A stretch of DNA of 64,000 nucleotides from Dirofilaria immitis (lineage: Eukaryota > Nematoda > Chromadorea > Rhabditida > Onchocercidae), in assembly GCA_024305405.1 (NCBI GenBank), contig JAKNDB010000109.1, positions 620,001 through 684,000 of the forward strand, read 5' to 3'. Of this stretch, positions 1 to 13,600 are shown one piece after another. A program made the translations under genes and the position numbers. Positions within the stretch are counted from its first letter, which is position 1; every line of letters starts with the position of its first letter. The notes beneath the pieces are model-generated. The model had not been told where the DNA came from. It ran no database searches and saw only the letters and a list, made by a program, of their open reading frames with translations.

Positions 1-899
1 ACTAAATTTGGCATTTCTTTGTCTCGCTAATCAAATATCATTATCAAACTAAGTTTAGATATTGTTGCATTTCTCTATCCCTGATAATCATAACATTATT
101 ACCTCAATATGCTCTATCATTATTTCATAAAAGCCTCTAAAAACTTCCCCAAAATATTCTTTTAGCTAAAATTTAATTCCACATGAATTTATGAAAAAAA
201 AAAAAAAAACATATTTTTCATATGACTATCTAATAATCAATCATTTTCTTGTATGAATATTTTTCTTTATTTTCAATTTTGAATAGTTTATAAAATTTTA
301 AATCATATTTTTAATGACATATGTCGTCTCTTTTATTAAGTTCTCTTTTAAATTATGGCCAAGAAAAGATTGGGGAAAAAAAAGTAATAGAAAAATGAAG
401 AAGAGAGGAACTTAATAAAAAGAAAAACTAAAGCATGCGCTGTTGAAGTACCAATTTTCTTTTTTTTTTTTTTTGATAATTTTTGTACTAAGTTTATTTT
501 TTTTTCTTTGCATTCATATATTTCAAGTAAATGTAGCGAACTTTTCTTTTTTCAAAAAGAAGAAGACAAAAGGAAATTAAAAGTAAAACTTTTATTATTC
601 TTTGATCTTTTTTTTTTGGTTATAAAATATTTTTTTTTTTCAAAGTATTATATAATTGTTTTCTATTTTACAAAAAAAAAATAAATAAATATTCTCGTTA
701 AAACGATTAATTTATTTGTTTGTTCGTTTTTTTTTTTTGTTTGGTAAACAACCTAGACAATCTCTTACTTTTTACTAATTTATGGTATAGGATATATATT
801 TGCATATATAGGTATTTAAATTGCTAAATTAAAGTTTTGTTGTGATGAAAAAGTCTGCTATAATTGATTATCATATCTTTTTTTTTTCCAAATTTATAA

Positions 900-1500
900 A
901 TTATCGATACGGTTGTTATTCACGTTATCATAATACTGTAATTCTTATTATCACAATTATCATAAACGAATTTTATGTCATTGTCATAACCATTATCATT
1001 ATTAAGTTATGATTAGAACTGTTATTTTTTCTCGAACCTTATAAATATTATTATTATTGTCGTTCTTGTTAATATGGTATTATCATTATAATTATCACTA
1101 GAAAAAATGATATCAAAATTGCCATCAGAATTGTTGCGAATTTGTCGAAATCCTCCTCAAACTCGTAAATATTGCTATGGTTATCATTCTCGTTATTGTA
1201 GGGTTATCATTGTTATTACTATTATCATTACTAGGTAGGCTATCATTGTATTAATGATTTCCTCCTCAAACTTACAAATATCATTATGATTTTCATTCTT
1301 GTTATCTTAATACTATTAATATAATTATCGTAAACGAATTGCTATCATTGTCATTACCATTATTATTATTAGGTTATTACTAAACTAACATTTTTATTTT
1401 TATACTTACGAATACTATTATGATTAACATGCTCTTTATTATAATGCTGTCATTCTTATTATCACCATTATCATAATTATTGCTATCATTAATACTTTTT
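900..1500. repeat. Degenerate ATT/ATC-rich minisatellite
   Basis: Blocks of TATCATTATCATT-like sequence recur together with short less-repetitive motifs such as CCTCCTCAAACT (about 1,150 and 1,262) and CTTACAAATAT-like segments. This indicates an old tandem array of a unit of roughly 100-120 bases that has diverged. No coding potential is seen. Confidence 0.6.
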
Positions 1501-2469
1501 TATTATTAAAATTGTAAAAGTAAACAAATGGAATTGACCAAATATGAATCAATTTTATTTTCGATAATATGTGACTGGATGCATTTTAATTTGTTAATCT
1601 TGCTTTTAATGAACTTTCATTTTCTCATCAATGAGAACTATCTCATGACCTCGTTAATCCTTGACCTTGATTTGATATTCGGATTATGGTGTCTTCAAGA
1701 TCGTGAAACTAATTCAATAGATTTTCAATTGATTCTTTAGTCAACGCAATCAATGTAATTTAATTCAGTGCAATTTAGTTTAATTCGGATTTTACATTAT
1801 TTCTTTTGAAAGGAAAAACATTTTTTAATTTAAGCCAATTAAATTAATTATTTTATTTTAGTATTATATTTTTATTTCTATTATCCTCACAATTAACAAA
1901 ATTATAAGAAAGCATTTTTTTTTTTAAAAATCTTTTTCATGAAATAAAATAAATAATTATATGTAATGTTAATATCAATTCTTTTTTTCTTTAGATAATT
2001 TGCTTTTTTTTATTTTTCTTAAATTTTATCAAAATTATGTTAATTTATTAAAATATCGAATAAATTAATTCAATTAAATTAAAACGATTTATATAATTAA
2101 TTGCATACAATTAAATTAATACTTCTGCGCATTCATGATTTGTTTATTTTTTCGTAAAATTATGCCAATTTTATTGCAATATCAATTTGTCAAATTGTTA
2201 ATTTAAATATTTAACTTAATTGAATCAGAGAAAAAAAATTTATATAATAATTATTCATAGTAATTAATAATTTAATTTCCCTTCATCCTATCTCAATTTT
2301 TCAACAAAATGTTTATAAAATTATGCCAATCTTATTAAATTATCGATCAAATATCAATTTTATTTTATATCCAATGAATGAATTCAATAATTATTCAACA
2401 ACATGATTTGCCATTCAAAAAGAAGTTACAAATACATTTTTAACATAGTGCAAATATACTAAACGGTTA

Positions 2470-2745
2470 CCACCATTATTGTCATCATCATTGTCATCAT
2501 CATCATCAACATCAACATCATCATCATCATCAACAATCATCATCAACAATCATCATCATCACCACTATCATCATCATCATTATCATCACTATCATTGTCA
2601 TCATCATTATTATCATCATTATCGTCATCATCATTATCATCATCATTATCATCATCATTATTATCATCATTATCATCATAATTATATCATCATCATCACC
2701 ATCATTATCACCATCATTATATCATCATTATTATCATCACACAAA
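2470..2745. repeat. (ATC)n/(ATT)n microsatellite
   Basis: About 275 bases of interrupted CAT/TCA triplets mixed with ATT. Translated, it gives a Ser run followed by a His/Tyr run, which is the expected read-through of the triplet and not a protein. Confidence 0.9.
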
Positions 2746-3291
2746 TATTCAATCATTAAAATCTATTTTAGGATAGCAAAAAAAAGCATGGATGGATTGA
2801 ATGGAAATGTAAATGAATGAATGAATGAAAAAATTTGATACGTAGTAATTAGAACTTATCTTATTTATTACGGATAATTTATAAAAAAAAAAAACATTAT
2901 ACATTTTCAATTATTATTATTATTTTTCTTTTGAAAGGAAAAAAAAAAGAAAGGAAAAAGAGAAGAAAACTTGTTCTCTCAATTATTTTTCCTTTCTATT
3001 AAACAAAAAAAAAAAAAAAAAGGGAAAGAAAATGGCTCTTCAAATTCTCATAAATGTTTTCCCAATTTGTTTAGTAAAAAAAAAAAAGTTTCAATTTACA
3101 TTTATATAATTGTTAGATAAGAAATGATGGGAAATTTCAAACTTATATAACGTCTCTTTTTTTTTTTCCTTTACTTTTATTTGGTTTATTAATTTAAATT
3201 TGAAAAATTATTTGATTAATTTCATTTTGAGAATTATATTTTTTTTAAGTTTGTTTTTTTCCTTTCTTTTTTGTTTTGGTAATTTTTATCA

Positions 3292-3295
<4 letters not shown>

Positions 3296-3353
<58 letters not shown>
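3296..3353. repeat. (AT)n dinucleotide microsatellite
   Basis: An uninterrupted TA repeat of about 29 units. It is self-complementary and is expected to be length-variable. Confidence 0.97.
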
Positions 3354-3357
<4 letters not shown>

Positions 3358-5055
3358 GATCCTTATAAAATTCAAATAATAAATAATTGAAAATAAGAAA
3401 TAAATAATTAAAATTAAATTGGTAAAATAAAAAAAAAAAGAAAAAAAAATTATGAAATATTTGATAAAGAATTAGAATAAATAAGTTAGAAAGAATTGAA
3501 AAGTTATTGTATCATTTTATTATTGAATTGTTATGACATTTGAATAGGTCAAACTATTCAAATTGATGATTGAAAATAACAATTAACGTATATGTCAATC
3601 GTCTGTATGTTTACGTATATAATATATATATATCTATATGTTATTGTTGTTGTTATTTGCGAATAGGGTTACTACCTTTGTATTGCCGAGAACGAATGAT
3701 AGGCAAATAGCGTAATTTGATGAGCGGCTGTTTAGTAAGTGGGAAACGTTGACCGATACGATGAACGAGAAAAGAGGAGGAGGAATTGGACATAAACAAG
3801 GACAAATTTGAGGTTAAAAGAGGTAATAGATTAAAAAGGGAATGAGAAGTAAAGAGGACCTTGAAATATTCCTAAACAAACAGCTAATATAAATAATTAT
3901 TATTCTTTCTTTACCTATCTTAAACAATTATCAATATTCGTTTTGTTTGAATTATTTGATAAAAAAAAAAATTATCATCAAATGCATATTTTGTTTTAAA
4001 CTTATCCTGCATGCAAAATAATATTACCTGGAGTGCAGGAGGAGGAGACAGAAAAAAAAAGGTAAAAATGTGACGATAATCGGGAATCAAACGTAATCTT
4101 TTTTTTTTTTTTTTTTAATGCATTCTTACCTAAATTTATTTCCTCATTATTGCAAGAGAAGGTGAAAAAAGTAAGCAAAAAGTAAGAAAAAAGAAAGAAA
4201 GAAATGAGAAGTGGAATAGATATGAGTAACTAAGCCAGCTGGAGGACATATGACCCAAGGTCACACCCATTAATATATATTCTAATTCCTTTTTTTTTTT
4301 TCAATCATCACATCTAAATAGCTTTTTGGTATCGGATTAACGTTACTGACCTTCAAACTACACCACCAATTAAGCATTTTCTTTTAAACAATCCTGCCAA
4401 GCGGATTATATCATCTAGCGCATTGATATTGATAAATAATTCATAACGAGAAAAGTTGCAAAATCAAAGAATTTCAACAATTTTTTTTTTTATTCTAAAA
4501 TTACCTTTTCCCATTTCATCCCAAGATATGTTGACTTTCACTTTTCTTTCCTTCCACTTCGTTCTACATTAATTTAAAATGTTATCATCAAATAATGTAA
4601 AAAACATAGATGAAAAGAACAAGAATTCAACAGTTAAAATTTTTGCCATTATAATTTAATCATTTCAAGATATCCTTCATAATATCAATTTTCAAAGTTT
4701 ATAGTAAAATATTAGCATGAATTAGAAGCAACAATGTATCTTAGCGGTATAGTTAATTTCGAAAAGAAGACAAAGTAAAAATAAAACAAACAAGATGAAT
4801 GGTTTACTTTGGTTACGCAATATATTCCGCGCGTAACGAAAAATAAATAATATGCGGAAGCGGTATATGCTTTTTGAGGAAGAGGATGGAAAGAAGTTGA
4901 AAGAGGCGGAGAAAAGCTATTTAAGATTCGAACGAATGGAAGTGCTGAAGGATTGTGGGTAGATGGATGGATGGATGGGCGGATGGATGGGGTGGGTGGG
5001 TATATCCCCGTCCGTCGTCGATAATAATTCAAAAGACCTCTGAAGGAAGTATGAG

Positions 5056-5079
5056 AAGTAGTAGTAATAGTAATAGTAA

Positions 5080-5121
<42 letters not shown>

Positions 5122-5127
5122 AAGTAG
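5056..5127. repeat. (TAG)n microsatellite
   Basis: Triplet repeat TAG/AGT with a few AAT interruptions. The poly-Ser and poly-Thr frames that cross it are repeat translations. Confidence 0.95.
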
Positions 5128-5317
5128 AATCAACATCATATCCATAAACATATAGGCATGGAATCAAGAAGGATGATGTGATGTCGGATGGGTTTTGTTG
5201 GTTTGCAAAATGGGAAAATGGCGAGAAAGCTGAAAAGCTGAGAAGCTGATTGTTGTAGAAGCAAACATTTTCATCTCATTTCAATGTTACAACTGTTAGT
5301 GTAAGAAAGGAATAGAT

Positions 5318-5354
5318 GAATATATATATATTATATATAATATATATATATATC
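5318..5354. repeat. AT-only palindromic repeat
   Basis: A TATATATATATTATATATAA-type block that is its own reverse complement. It is a simple repeat with hairpin potential. Confidence 0.8.
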
Positions 5355-5883
5355 TATGCTATATCACGATATTTGTCCACCCATCATCATTTTCTATCCC
5401 TCCCCTTCTTCGTCCTTCTTCATAATCTACTTTTTAGCATCAACTTTCATCCGCTCCAAGCTTTCTTGAGAGAATCTTAGTTAAAGAAGGAAGAAGCAAA
5501 TCAAGAATGAGGTATGCGATCGGGAAGAAAAGAGGATGAAAAGATTGAAGAAGAAGGGACAAAAGGTGACTGTTGTCACCTTTTAAGCTATCAAACCCCG
5601 TTTTAATTTTCACTCTACTTTGTTTGCTCATCTTTGCTCTATTTTATTTTGTTCATTTTTTTTTATTGATTTTAAATATTTTGAATTATATGAATATAAT
5701 ATACATTATATGTATATATGACACTTGAAAAGATTGCTACATGAAATTTTAGCTTTATATTTTCAGGAAATCGATTCAGTTGCATTGATTATAAGATTTA
5801 AGTTGATACACTATAATTTATATATGTTTGTAGATTGTATGAATGCCTGACTTCTTTATTGGCATACTATTAATAGCAATATC

Positions 5884-5922
5884 AATAACAAGAATAACAA
5901 CAATACCACTAACACCAACAAT

Positions 5923-5958
<36 letters not shown>
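5884..5958. repeat. (AAC)n microsatellite
   Basis: Triplet AAC/ACA repeat with interruptions in its first half and a pure tract of about 12 units at the end. Confidence 0.95.
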
Positions 5959-6986
5959 AGCAATAAAGGGAACGGGTCAGGATAAGGAAGAAACTGATTT
6001 ACCATCAACTTGAAATAACTTTTGAAAAATAATTTTTCATTGCTTTTTCAAAATTTCTTCATTGAATCATCAATTTAACATATTATCATTATCATCATCA
6101 TCATCGTCGACTTATCATAATCGTCATTAGTGTTATTACTATTATTACTATTATTATCATCATAACAAGCACCAATGATGGTTTATCAACAATATGCGAA
6201 ATTTTTAATCAAACTGGAATATTTGATTATCCTCCAATTCATCATTTTTTACCAATTATTACTGGTATGTTCATTTTTATCATTTATATACTTTTTTTTT
6301 AAATTTAAATTTATTTTAATATATTAAATATTTATATAAATATGTATAGAATTTCCTTCTATCGAATTTCTTTTTAAATTTAAATTTATTTTAATATATT
6401 AAATATTTCTTTTTAAAGTATTATTTTCTTCCTTATTTATTCAGTAGGGAAAAAATTTTTATCATTTTACTATCATATGTAATTTCATTGATAATGATAA
6501 TATCGTAATGAAGATAAAATGATAATAATTACTCTGATAAAGATAAAATGATAATTTTGGAAAAGAAAAGTGGATAGACAGGATGACAAGTAATGTCGTA
6601 AGCTTATTTATATAAGAGGAACCTTTTAGTTTAATCTAATTAGATATAATTAGGCAATTTCTTCTTCTTCCTTCTCATTTACTTTACATTCTTCTTGCTC
6701 TCATTATTCCTTATATTATATATATATATATATATACTAAAATTGAAATATTATTATCATTATTATTTTCATTATCGTCATCATAATTATGATAGATATC
6801 AATATCATTATATTATTTATATGAGCATTCATTCAATATTCTAATTACGCTCTTTTCATATCTAAATAAACCAATTTCATTTTACTCAAAAAAAAAAAAA
6901 AAAGAGAGCAATAAGGATTGGTAAAATTAATTATTATCTCGGATGAATTCTAATAATTTAGCAGTTCATTAAAAATTTTATAATAA

Positions 6987-7054
6987 TAATAATCAATAAT
7001 ATGCAAATAAACAAAACTTATAATAATCAATAATATGCAAATAAACAAAACTTA
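6987..7054. repeat. 34-bp perfect tandem duplication
   Basis: Two identical adjacent 34-base copies, 6,987-7,020 and 7,021-7,054, starting TAATAATCAATAATATGCAA. This is a recent local duplication in non-coding DNA. Confidence 0.9.
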
Positions 7055-7476
7055 TATTTAAGCTCTAAAATTATCTCATTTGGAAAAAAAATTTTCCAAA
7101 AATTGACAATAAATATCTGTAAAGTAAAAGGAAAAAAAAGCAGGTTTAAATTATGGATGGGATTAAATTTTTGCAAAAATTACTAAACACGCTAAATAGC
7201 AATTTAAAAACTAATAATAATAATATTTATGGAATATTGGGTAAAATAAATATTTGTAAACAAATTATTTATACTTTCATTTTTATAAACAAATAAGAAC
7301 AAAAATACAATTGAAAGATTAATATTTCACTTTTATTTATTTGTTTATTTTAAAATTTATTTTAAGTAAAAAAAAAAGGAAGGTGAAGTGAAAGATTATC
7401 AAATGAGAACATAATAGTTATCAATCAATCATCTCTTGTTAATGTCACAACCTTGTCTAATTATCTATTAATTAAT

Positions 7477-7488
7477 GAGAAAAGAGAG

Positions 7489-7526
<38 letters not shown>
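7477..7526. repeat. (GA)n microsatellite
   Basis: Purine dinucleotide repeat, GA with a few interruptions. Similar GA tracts occur near 8,298-8,330 and 15,640-15,672. Confidence 0.95.
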
Positions 7527-7527
<1 letters not shown>

Positions 7528-10500
7528 TTGCATTCGTTTCGTTCCAAATTGTTATTTTTATTTCGTTAGCTTCGAATAATTTTTCATTTTTTTCTTTTAA
7601 TTAACGATTCATTAATTTTATAAGTTCAAAATTATCCATTTAAATTATAATAATTTTCAAAATAGTAATAGATTAGATGTTGATTTTTTCATTTTATTTT
7701 TGATATGATTAGATAAATATTGATTGAATTGATAATGATATCGAATCGTAATATCATTTTATCATATCATTATGTACGTTTTTGTCCTAATTTTTTTTTC
7801 AATTTAAATTTAAATTCATTTATTGTTTCTATGTTTTCATATTAAATTCCAATCTGATTAAACATATGTATTTTATTTTGTTTTTTTGACTTCATAAAAA
7901 TTTGAATTAAAAAAAAAATAAAAACAAAAGAATTTATGGATTGGATGAAAAAAGTTTTATCATTTCGGCTTTATAATTCATTCAAATTTAAAATTTAAAA
8001 TTCGAAAAAATATTAATTTCTATTAAAATTTTAATTATATTTCTTATCAAAAGCATTAATAATGGATGAGATAAGATTTTGTGCCTAAAATATATTAATG
8101 CATAAATTTGCATAATTAGCTATAAATCATTTTTATGCTATGCGTATTAATTTCAATATTTGGCAATTCTAAAAATCTTTTGTAAGGCTTTTATTACAAA
8201 CGAACAATTAATGGGCCTATTTAATGCTAACGATTTTAATAAGTTCGTTATTAGAATTTGAAATAACTAAGAATTAAGTGATAGAGGGAGGAAGAAAACA
8301 AAGAGAGAGAGAGAGAGACAGAGAGGGAAAAACAAGAAAAGAATAAAATATTGCCATTTGTGGGTAAGGCAAGAAATAAGGCTTAAAGATATGATTGTAG
8401 GAAATGATTGATATATATTTAAATAGTTTTGTTGGAATGGATAAGATGTAAGTTTTTACGCACAACTGTCGCATTTTGAAAATATTATTTATGATGATAG
8501 TATACATCATATTATATATATAAGTATATATATATATAATAATTCAATTCATGTTTAACATAATTTCATTTCCGATATGAAATATTTAATTTTTTCATTT
8601 TCAATACTAAAATATTTCTATATTATTTACATCGAAAAATAATACATCATGTATATACGAATTATATTTGAATTTATGCTTAAAAATTTTTCATTTCCAA
8701 TATACAATATTTAACAAACCTTTATTACTTATTTAATGAATCTTTATCATTAATTTTTAATTTCATGATGAAAAAATTAATGGGAATAATTTTTTCACAT
8801 CGATAATACTTATGAAAGGAAATTAAAAATTATATATTAAATGAATTAAATTTTTGATATATTTTATTAATATATGAATCTATCAAATATTGGAGAATGA
8901 ATATTTGAAATTTTAAATTCTTTAGTAAGTATAAAATTTATTCATAAACATTATACAAAAAACAAATGGGAAAAATGAGTTCCATATTTAGGTAATTTTT
9001 CTCGAGACTTGACCTTTTCTCTATCCGTTCCTCTCTCTCTCTCTCTTTCCCTCTCCCTCCCCTCTCTTGACTATATTAATTCTTTTGTGTTCATTTTTCA
9101 AAATTATCAGGGAAATAGAAGAGCAATGAATTTTTAGTAAAGATAAGATTTAAAAAATATATGATAATATTATAAGAATATTTTGTATTAGAAATTTATT
9201 TCCATAAATATAAATTTCAAGTTTTAAATTTACAAAGTGAAAAATGTATTTATTTTTGTTATGATTACTTTTCGAAAAAACTTTTCTTTTTTTTCTTAAG
9301 TTTCTTTTATTGTTGTTTTATAGCACTAATCGAAAACTTTTGTACCTAACAAAAGATTTCTAAAAGTTGAATTTTTATGTTTATCAGAGAATTTAAGAAT
9401 TTCGAAACTTTCATTCTTCAAAGTTTGATAGATTCATGTTTTGTTGAATCATCAAAACATTTATTGTATTTATTTAATATATCATTTCATATAAATCATT
9501 GTATTCAATCGCTAAATCGTTAAATTCTTAATTCTTCTTGGTAAATTTTGAAAAATGGAAAATTTTAAAAATTTGAAATAAAATTTGATGTTAAATTCAA
9601 GCTCGAGATTTGGTTCAAATGCTTAATTTCCCAAGAAATAATCACATAGTAGCTTGAAACAAAAAAAAATTTCTATCTGAAGGATGAGCATTCTGGAAGA
9701 AATAATGATAAAAGGGTCATCATTTATTTCGGTGGTATGTCTTCAAGTAAAATTTCACAATTATTTTACAAACTTCTGATGGATTTCAGATGTCACATTT
9801 ATATTGCATTTTCTTAATTTTTACAAACTTAAAATTTAAATTTTTTTATCAAAAGTTTAGATTAAATTAATAACATTTTAAAAAAATAAGTTTATTTCTT
9901 CTTTTCTTCTTCTCTTTCGTACGATCACTTTTAAAATAGTATTCTGTATCTTCTTTTTACAACTTATTTATTTGGGGAAATTTCAAACTTTTGAAATTTA
10001 AAAGTGCTGACCCAAATTTGATATTTGTGCTCTTTAGCTGATAATATCACTTCATTATATGATAATAAAAAATCATGATAATGAAAAAATATTACTGTAT
10101 AAACAATTATACTGTTACTATTAATATTTCAAATATTTATAATTCATTCATTCATCTTTTGCTTAATTATTTTTAACTATTTAAAGAAAAAAATAAAAAC
10201 AAATTAAATTGATAATTTCTTCTTCTATTTTTTAAGGTACAAAACAATTTTCTCATAATTTGAGCAATTTTTATGAAAAATCGATTTATCGATTTGCACT
10301 TTAATAAGATTTAAACAATAACTGTAATTTAATTAATCTTATTTAAGTCAAATTTTAACAGCTGATATTACTGATAACAATTGATAATAGTTTGACAACT
10401 TTCACAAACAAAATATTTACTCTACCAAAATGTTTCAGTAATTTTTATGAAATTGATTTGCCATTTTAAATATGTGATCTAAACGATAATTTTTAAATAC

Positions 10501-10665
10501 TCGTTTAATAACTGATGTTACTGATAATAAGCAAATGATAACTTTAATCATAATTTTTTTTTGCTGAATAATTTGCAACAAAATTTTTTTTAAATTTTAT
10601 CATGATAAAAGGATTTTTCAGAGAAAAAAAATTGATTTTTCTTTTTAAAATTTTTTTATTTTTAG

Positions 10666-13600
10666 GATGGGAGGTACATATTTTGCCAACTGCGCAACAA
10701 TTGCAAAATCGTAAAAGTGATGAGAATATAGCTATTATTTGCTCAGTAATTGGCCTTCCAAATAATCGTAATACTAAAGTTGATATTAAATGGTATCGTG
10801 ATCAAAATGATGTGCCTATTGATCGGCAGGAAAGGTCAGTTTTTTTCTTCTTCGTTGATCTATGAATTATAATCAAATAACCGATATGATATGATATCTA
10901 TCAAATGATTTACATGATTATGCATGTATATGATAATTATCGAATGACACTTGTATGATGCGTATATTATAATAGTTATTAAATGACTTCCATAATACGA
11001 TAGTTATCGTAAAGTATTTTTTTATTTTTGCTACAGAAAAAAAAAGATGAAAATGTGAAATAAAATGACTTGTATGATATGATATAATATAATAGTTATC
11101 CAATGATTTATATGATATGAAGACAAGAGTAACAAATAAAATAACTGATATAATATGATAGTTATTAAATGATTTATTTATATGATATGATATGATAGTA
11201 ATCGCTAGCATATTTTCTTTTTTTTTGCAATAGAAAATAAAAGTCAAGAATGAATGTTATAATAAATTACAGTAGTATTGATTACCGAATAATTTTTTTT
11301 TTTATTCCTATTTCATTTCGAAATTCTAATGCAACCCTTTTTTTTTTTTCATTTTAGTTGTGAAATAGTTCTTGTGAAAAATTTGGAATGGGTGTTGAAT
11401 AAATTTGTTTAGGGAATTTTTAATCAAATTGTTTTGGAAAGTTGAGAGGAAATGAAAATGGAAGTTAGCAAAAATGTTAAAGTCGAAAAATAACAGATGC
11501 CTAAAATTCATGTCATTTTACATCATACATTATTCATTCGTTATAATTGCAAAATCGATATGTTATTTGCTGTGCTATCGTTAACTTATTATCATTATTA
11601 AGGAATTTTGAGAGGAAAAAAAATCAATATTTGAAAATTAGTTAAATATAAATTAACGTAATAAATTCATAAATATTTTTTTTTTTAAACTTTTAATCAA
11701 CAACAAATGATTTTGAGGTAAGATAATTTCTTTTTTTTTTTATTCGAAAATCAAATTCAAAGAATTGATGAAATGATAGTTGTTTAAAGTTTAAGATAAT
11801 AAACTTAAAAATGAAATCATATTTATTAGTATTTATCATTCATTCTTTTTTTTTTTCCTTTTTTTCCTCATAATTCAAATCTCTCATCTTCCTCAGTTTT
11901 TTTTTCTTTGCTTTTTCTTTAAATTTGAAAACACAAATTCTCACTTCTCGAATTTTATGCTTTTTAAATTTCTCACAAATTGAAACTAATCGATTAATTT
12001 CAATCAAATTTATCAGAACATTTGGAAATTTCCCATCTAATTATTGTTACAAAGAGCTTGTCATTTCTATACGTAAACAAATTAATGAAATATTTCAATT
12101 CAATTCATTTGAATTGTAAAATTTAATATTAATTGTATGCTATTCATTTATAAATTGCAACTATAACAAGCAATTATTGGCTATTTAAATATAATATTAC
12201 TTAATATATTTATATGTATTTCTATTCCAATTCATTTCCAATATTACTTAATATATTTATATATACTTCTATTCCAATTCATTCTAATCCTTTCTTTTCT
12301 TTATTGATTATTTATAAGTGAAATATTGAGTTATCATAACAGTTATTATTGTATACTATTATAAAATAATACTGAAATATTCGAAAATTCGATAATCATA
12401 TTAACCGTTTTTATTATCAAAAAATAACTGTTATGATAACTTAATATTTCACTTATAAATGATCAATAATAAAGAAAAGAAAGAATATTCAATTGCCTAT
12501 TTTATTTTAACTAATTCTTTCTTTATTGATTCCTTATCAATAAACCATAAAACAGTAGCAATCGAAATAAATAATTATTAAATGTAATTATAAAATAGTG
12601 GCGGTGAAATATTTGTAAAATTGATATTTAGAGCAATCATCCATCCAATCATATATCAATTATATTTTAATAGCAATTGACAATTTTTCATTTCTCCTCT
12701 TTCTCTCTAATTCTTTGTTAAGGATTGATAATTATTATATCAATCATATTTATTATCAATTAATGGTAATTGATAAATTTCCTTCTCCCACTTTTCTTTC
12801 TCTCTCGTTCTTCATAGAATGTGCTATTAATTATTGAAAAGTTGAGGATATTCTAATTTGTTGCATAAAACTTTTAAAGAATATCATTAATTATTGAGAA
12901 TTTCCCACATTCAAATTCATAGTAATTATATTTAAATTTAAAAAAAAAAAAACTTGTTACAACTTTTTTTTTTGATTAAAGTATTGATTATTTTTGATGA
13001 TTAAATAAATGTAAATCACTTTTTCTCCTTTTTCTTTCGTCATTCTGCTTTTAGGAAAGTTGTTAGATAAAAAGTAAAGATATGTATATAAAATGATATC
13101 ACAGACAATAAAAAAAAAAAAAAGGATTTGTCTATTTCAGGATTATTAATGATTTTTGGTGCCTAGTACTACAGTAGAAGATTCATTTCATGAGAATAGA
13201 AATGGTTTTCTTTTTTTTTTTCTTTTCTCGATCATTCGTATCCAAATTGTCGTAAATGTATCGCTGTATCGCCTCTCTTTTTTTTTTTTTTTTTTTTCTA
13301 CATCAATAGATATATCTATATGTGTTTGGGTTTTGAGTATTGCAAAATAATATGTAAATGAAGCCGTTATAGTCAAATAACGATGTCAGCAATTTGAATC
13401 ATACAAATTTACGAAAAGAAGGAAGAGAGAGAGGGAGAGGAAAGAAAGAAAATTTTATCCTTCTCTTTGTCGACTCTCTTCTGTTTTTTTTTTTAACTCT
13501 CTCTTCTTTTTTCCTCTTTTTATTTCATACCAAACTTTTTTTTTTTTTTTTTTATCTTTTGACATTAAATAAGGGATCGTTCGAATTTTTATTATTTTTA

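Larger units (their letters stand above)
3660..5650. other. Less AT-rich island, possible regulatory or 5' region
   Basis: This 2 kb patch has more G+C and fewer homopolymers than the 10 kb around it. It contains an E-box CAGCTG near 4,237 and the nuclear-receptor-type site CCAAGGTCA at 4,255-4,263. No exon with splice sites and a recognisable protein was found. Given its position upstream of the adhesion gene, it may be promoter or 5' UTR sequence; that is inference. Confidence 0.3.
1..10665. other. Gene-poor AT-rich upstream region
   Basis: I see no exon here that I can support. The stretch is made of A/T homopolymers, AT- and ATT/ATC-type microsatellites and degenerate tandem repeats, with a less AT-rich patch at about 3,660-5,650. 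The adhesion gene that starts at 10,666 lacks a signal-peptide exon, so its promoter and first exon or exons probably lie here. I could not pick them out, because short open frames are frequent by chance in DNA of this composition. Confidence 0.6.

Noticed and set aside
2479..2820. Ser/His/Tyr-rich open frame
   Set aside because: Translation of an ATC/ATT microsatellite; no splice sites or non-repeat protein segment.
4712..5167. Minus-strand 151-residue open frame with poly-Thr
   Set aside because: Runs through the TAG triplet repeat and ordinary AT-rich flank; not recognisable, and no supporting splice or start context.
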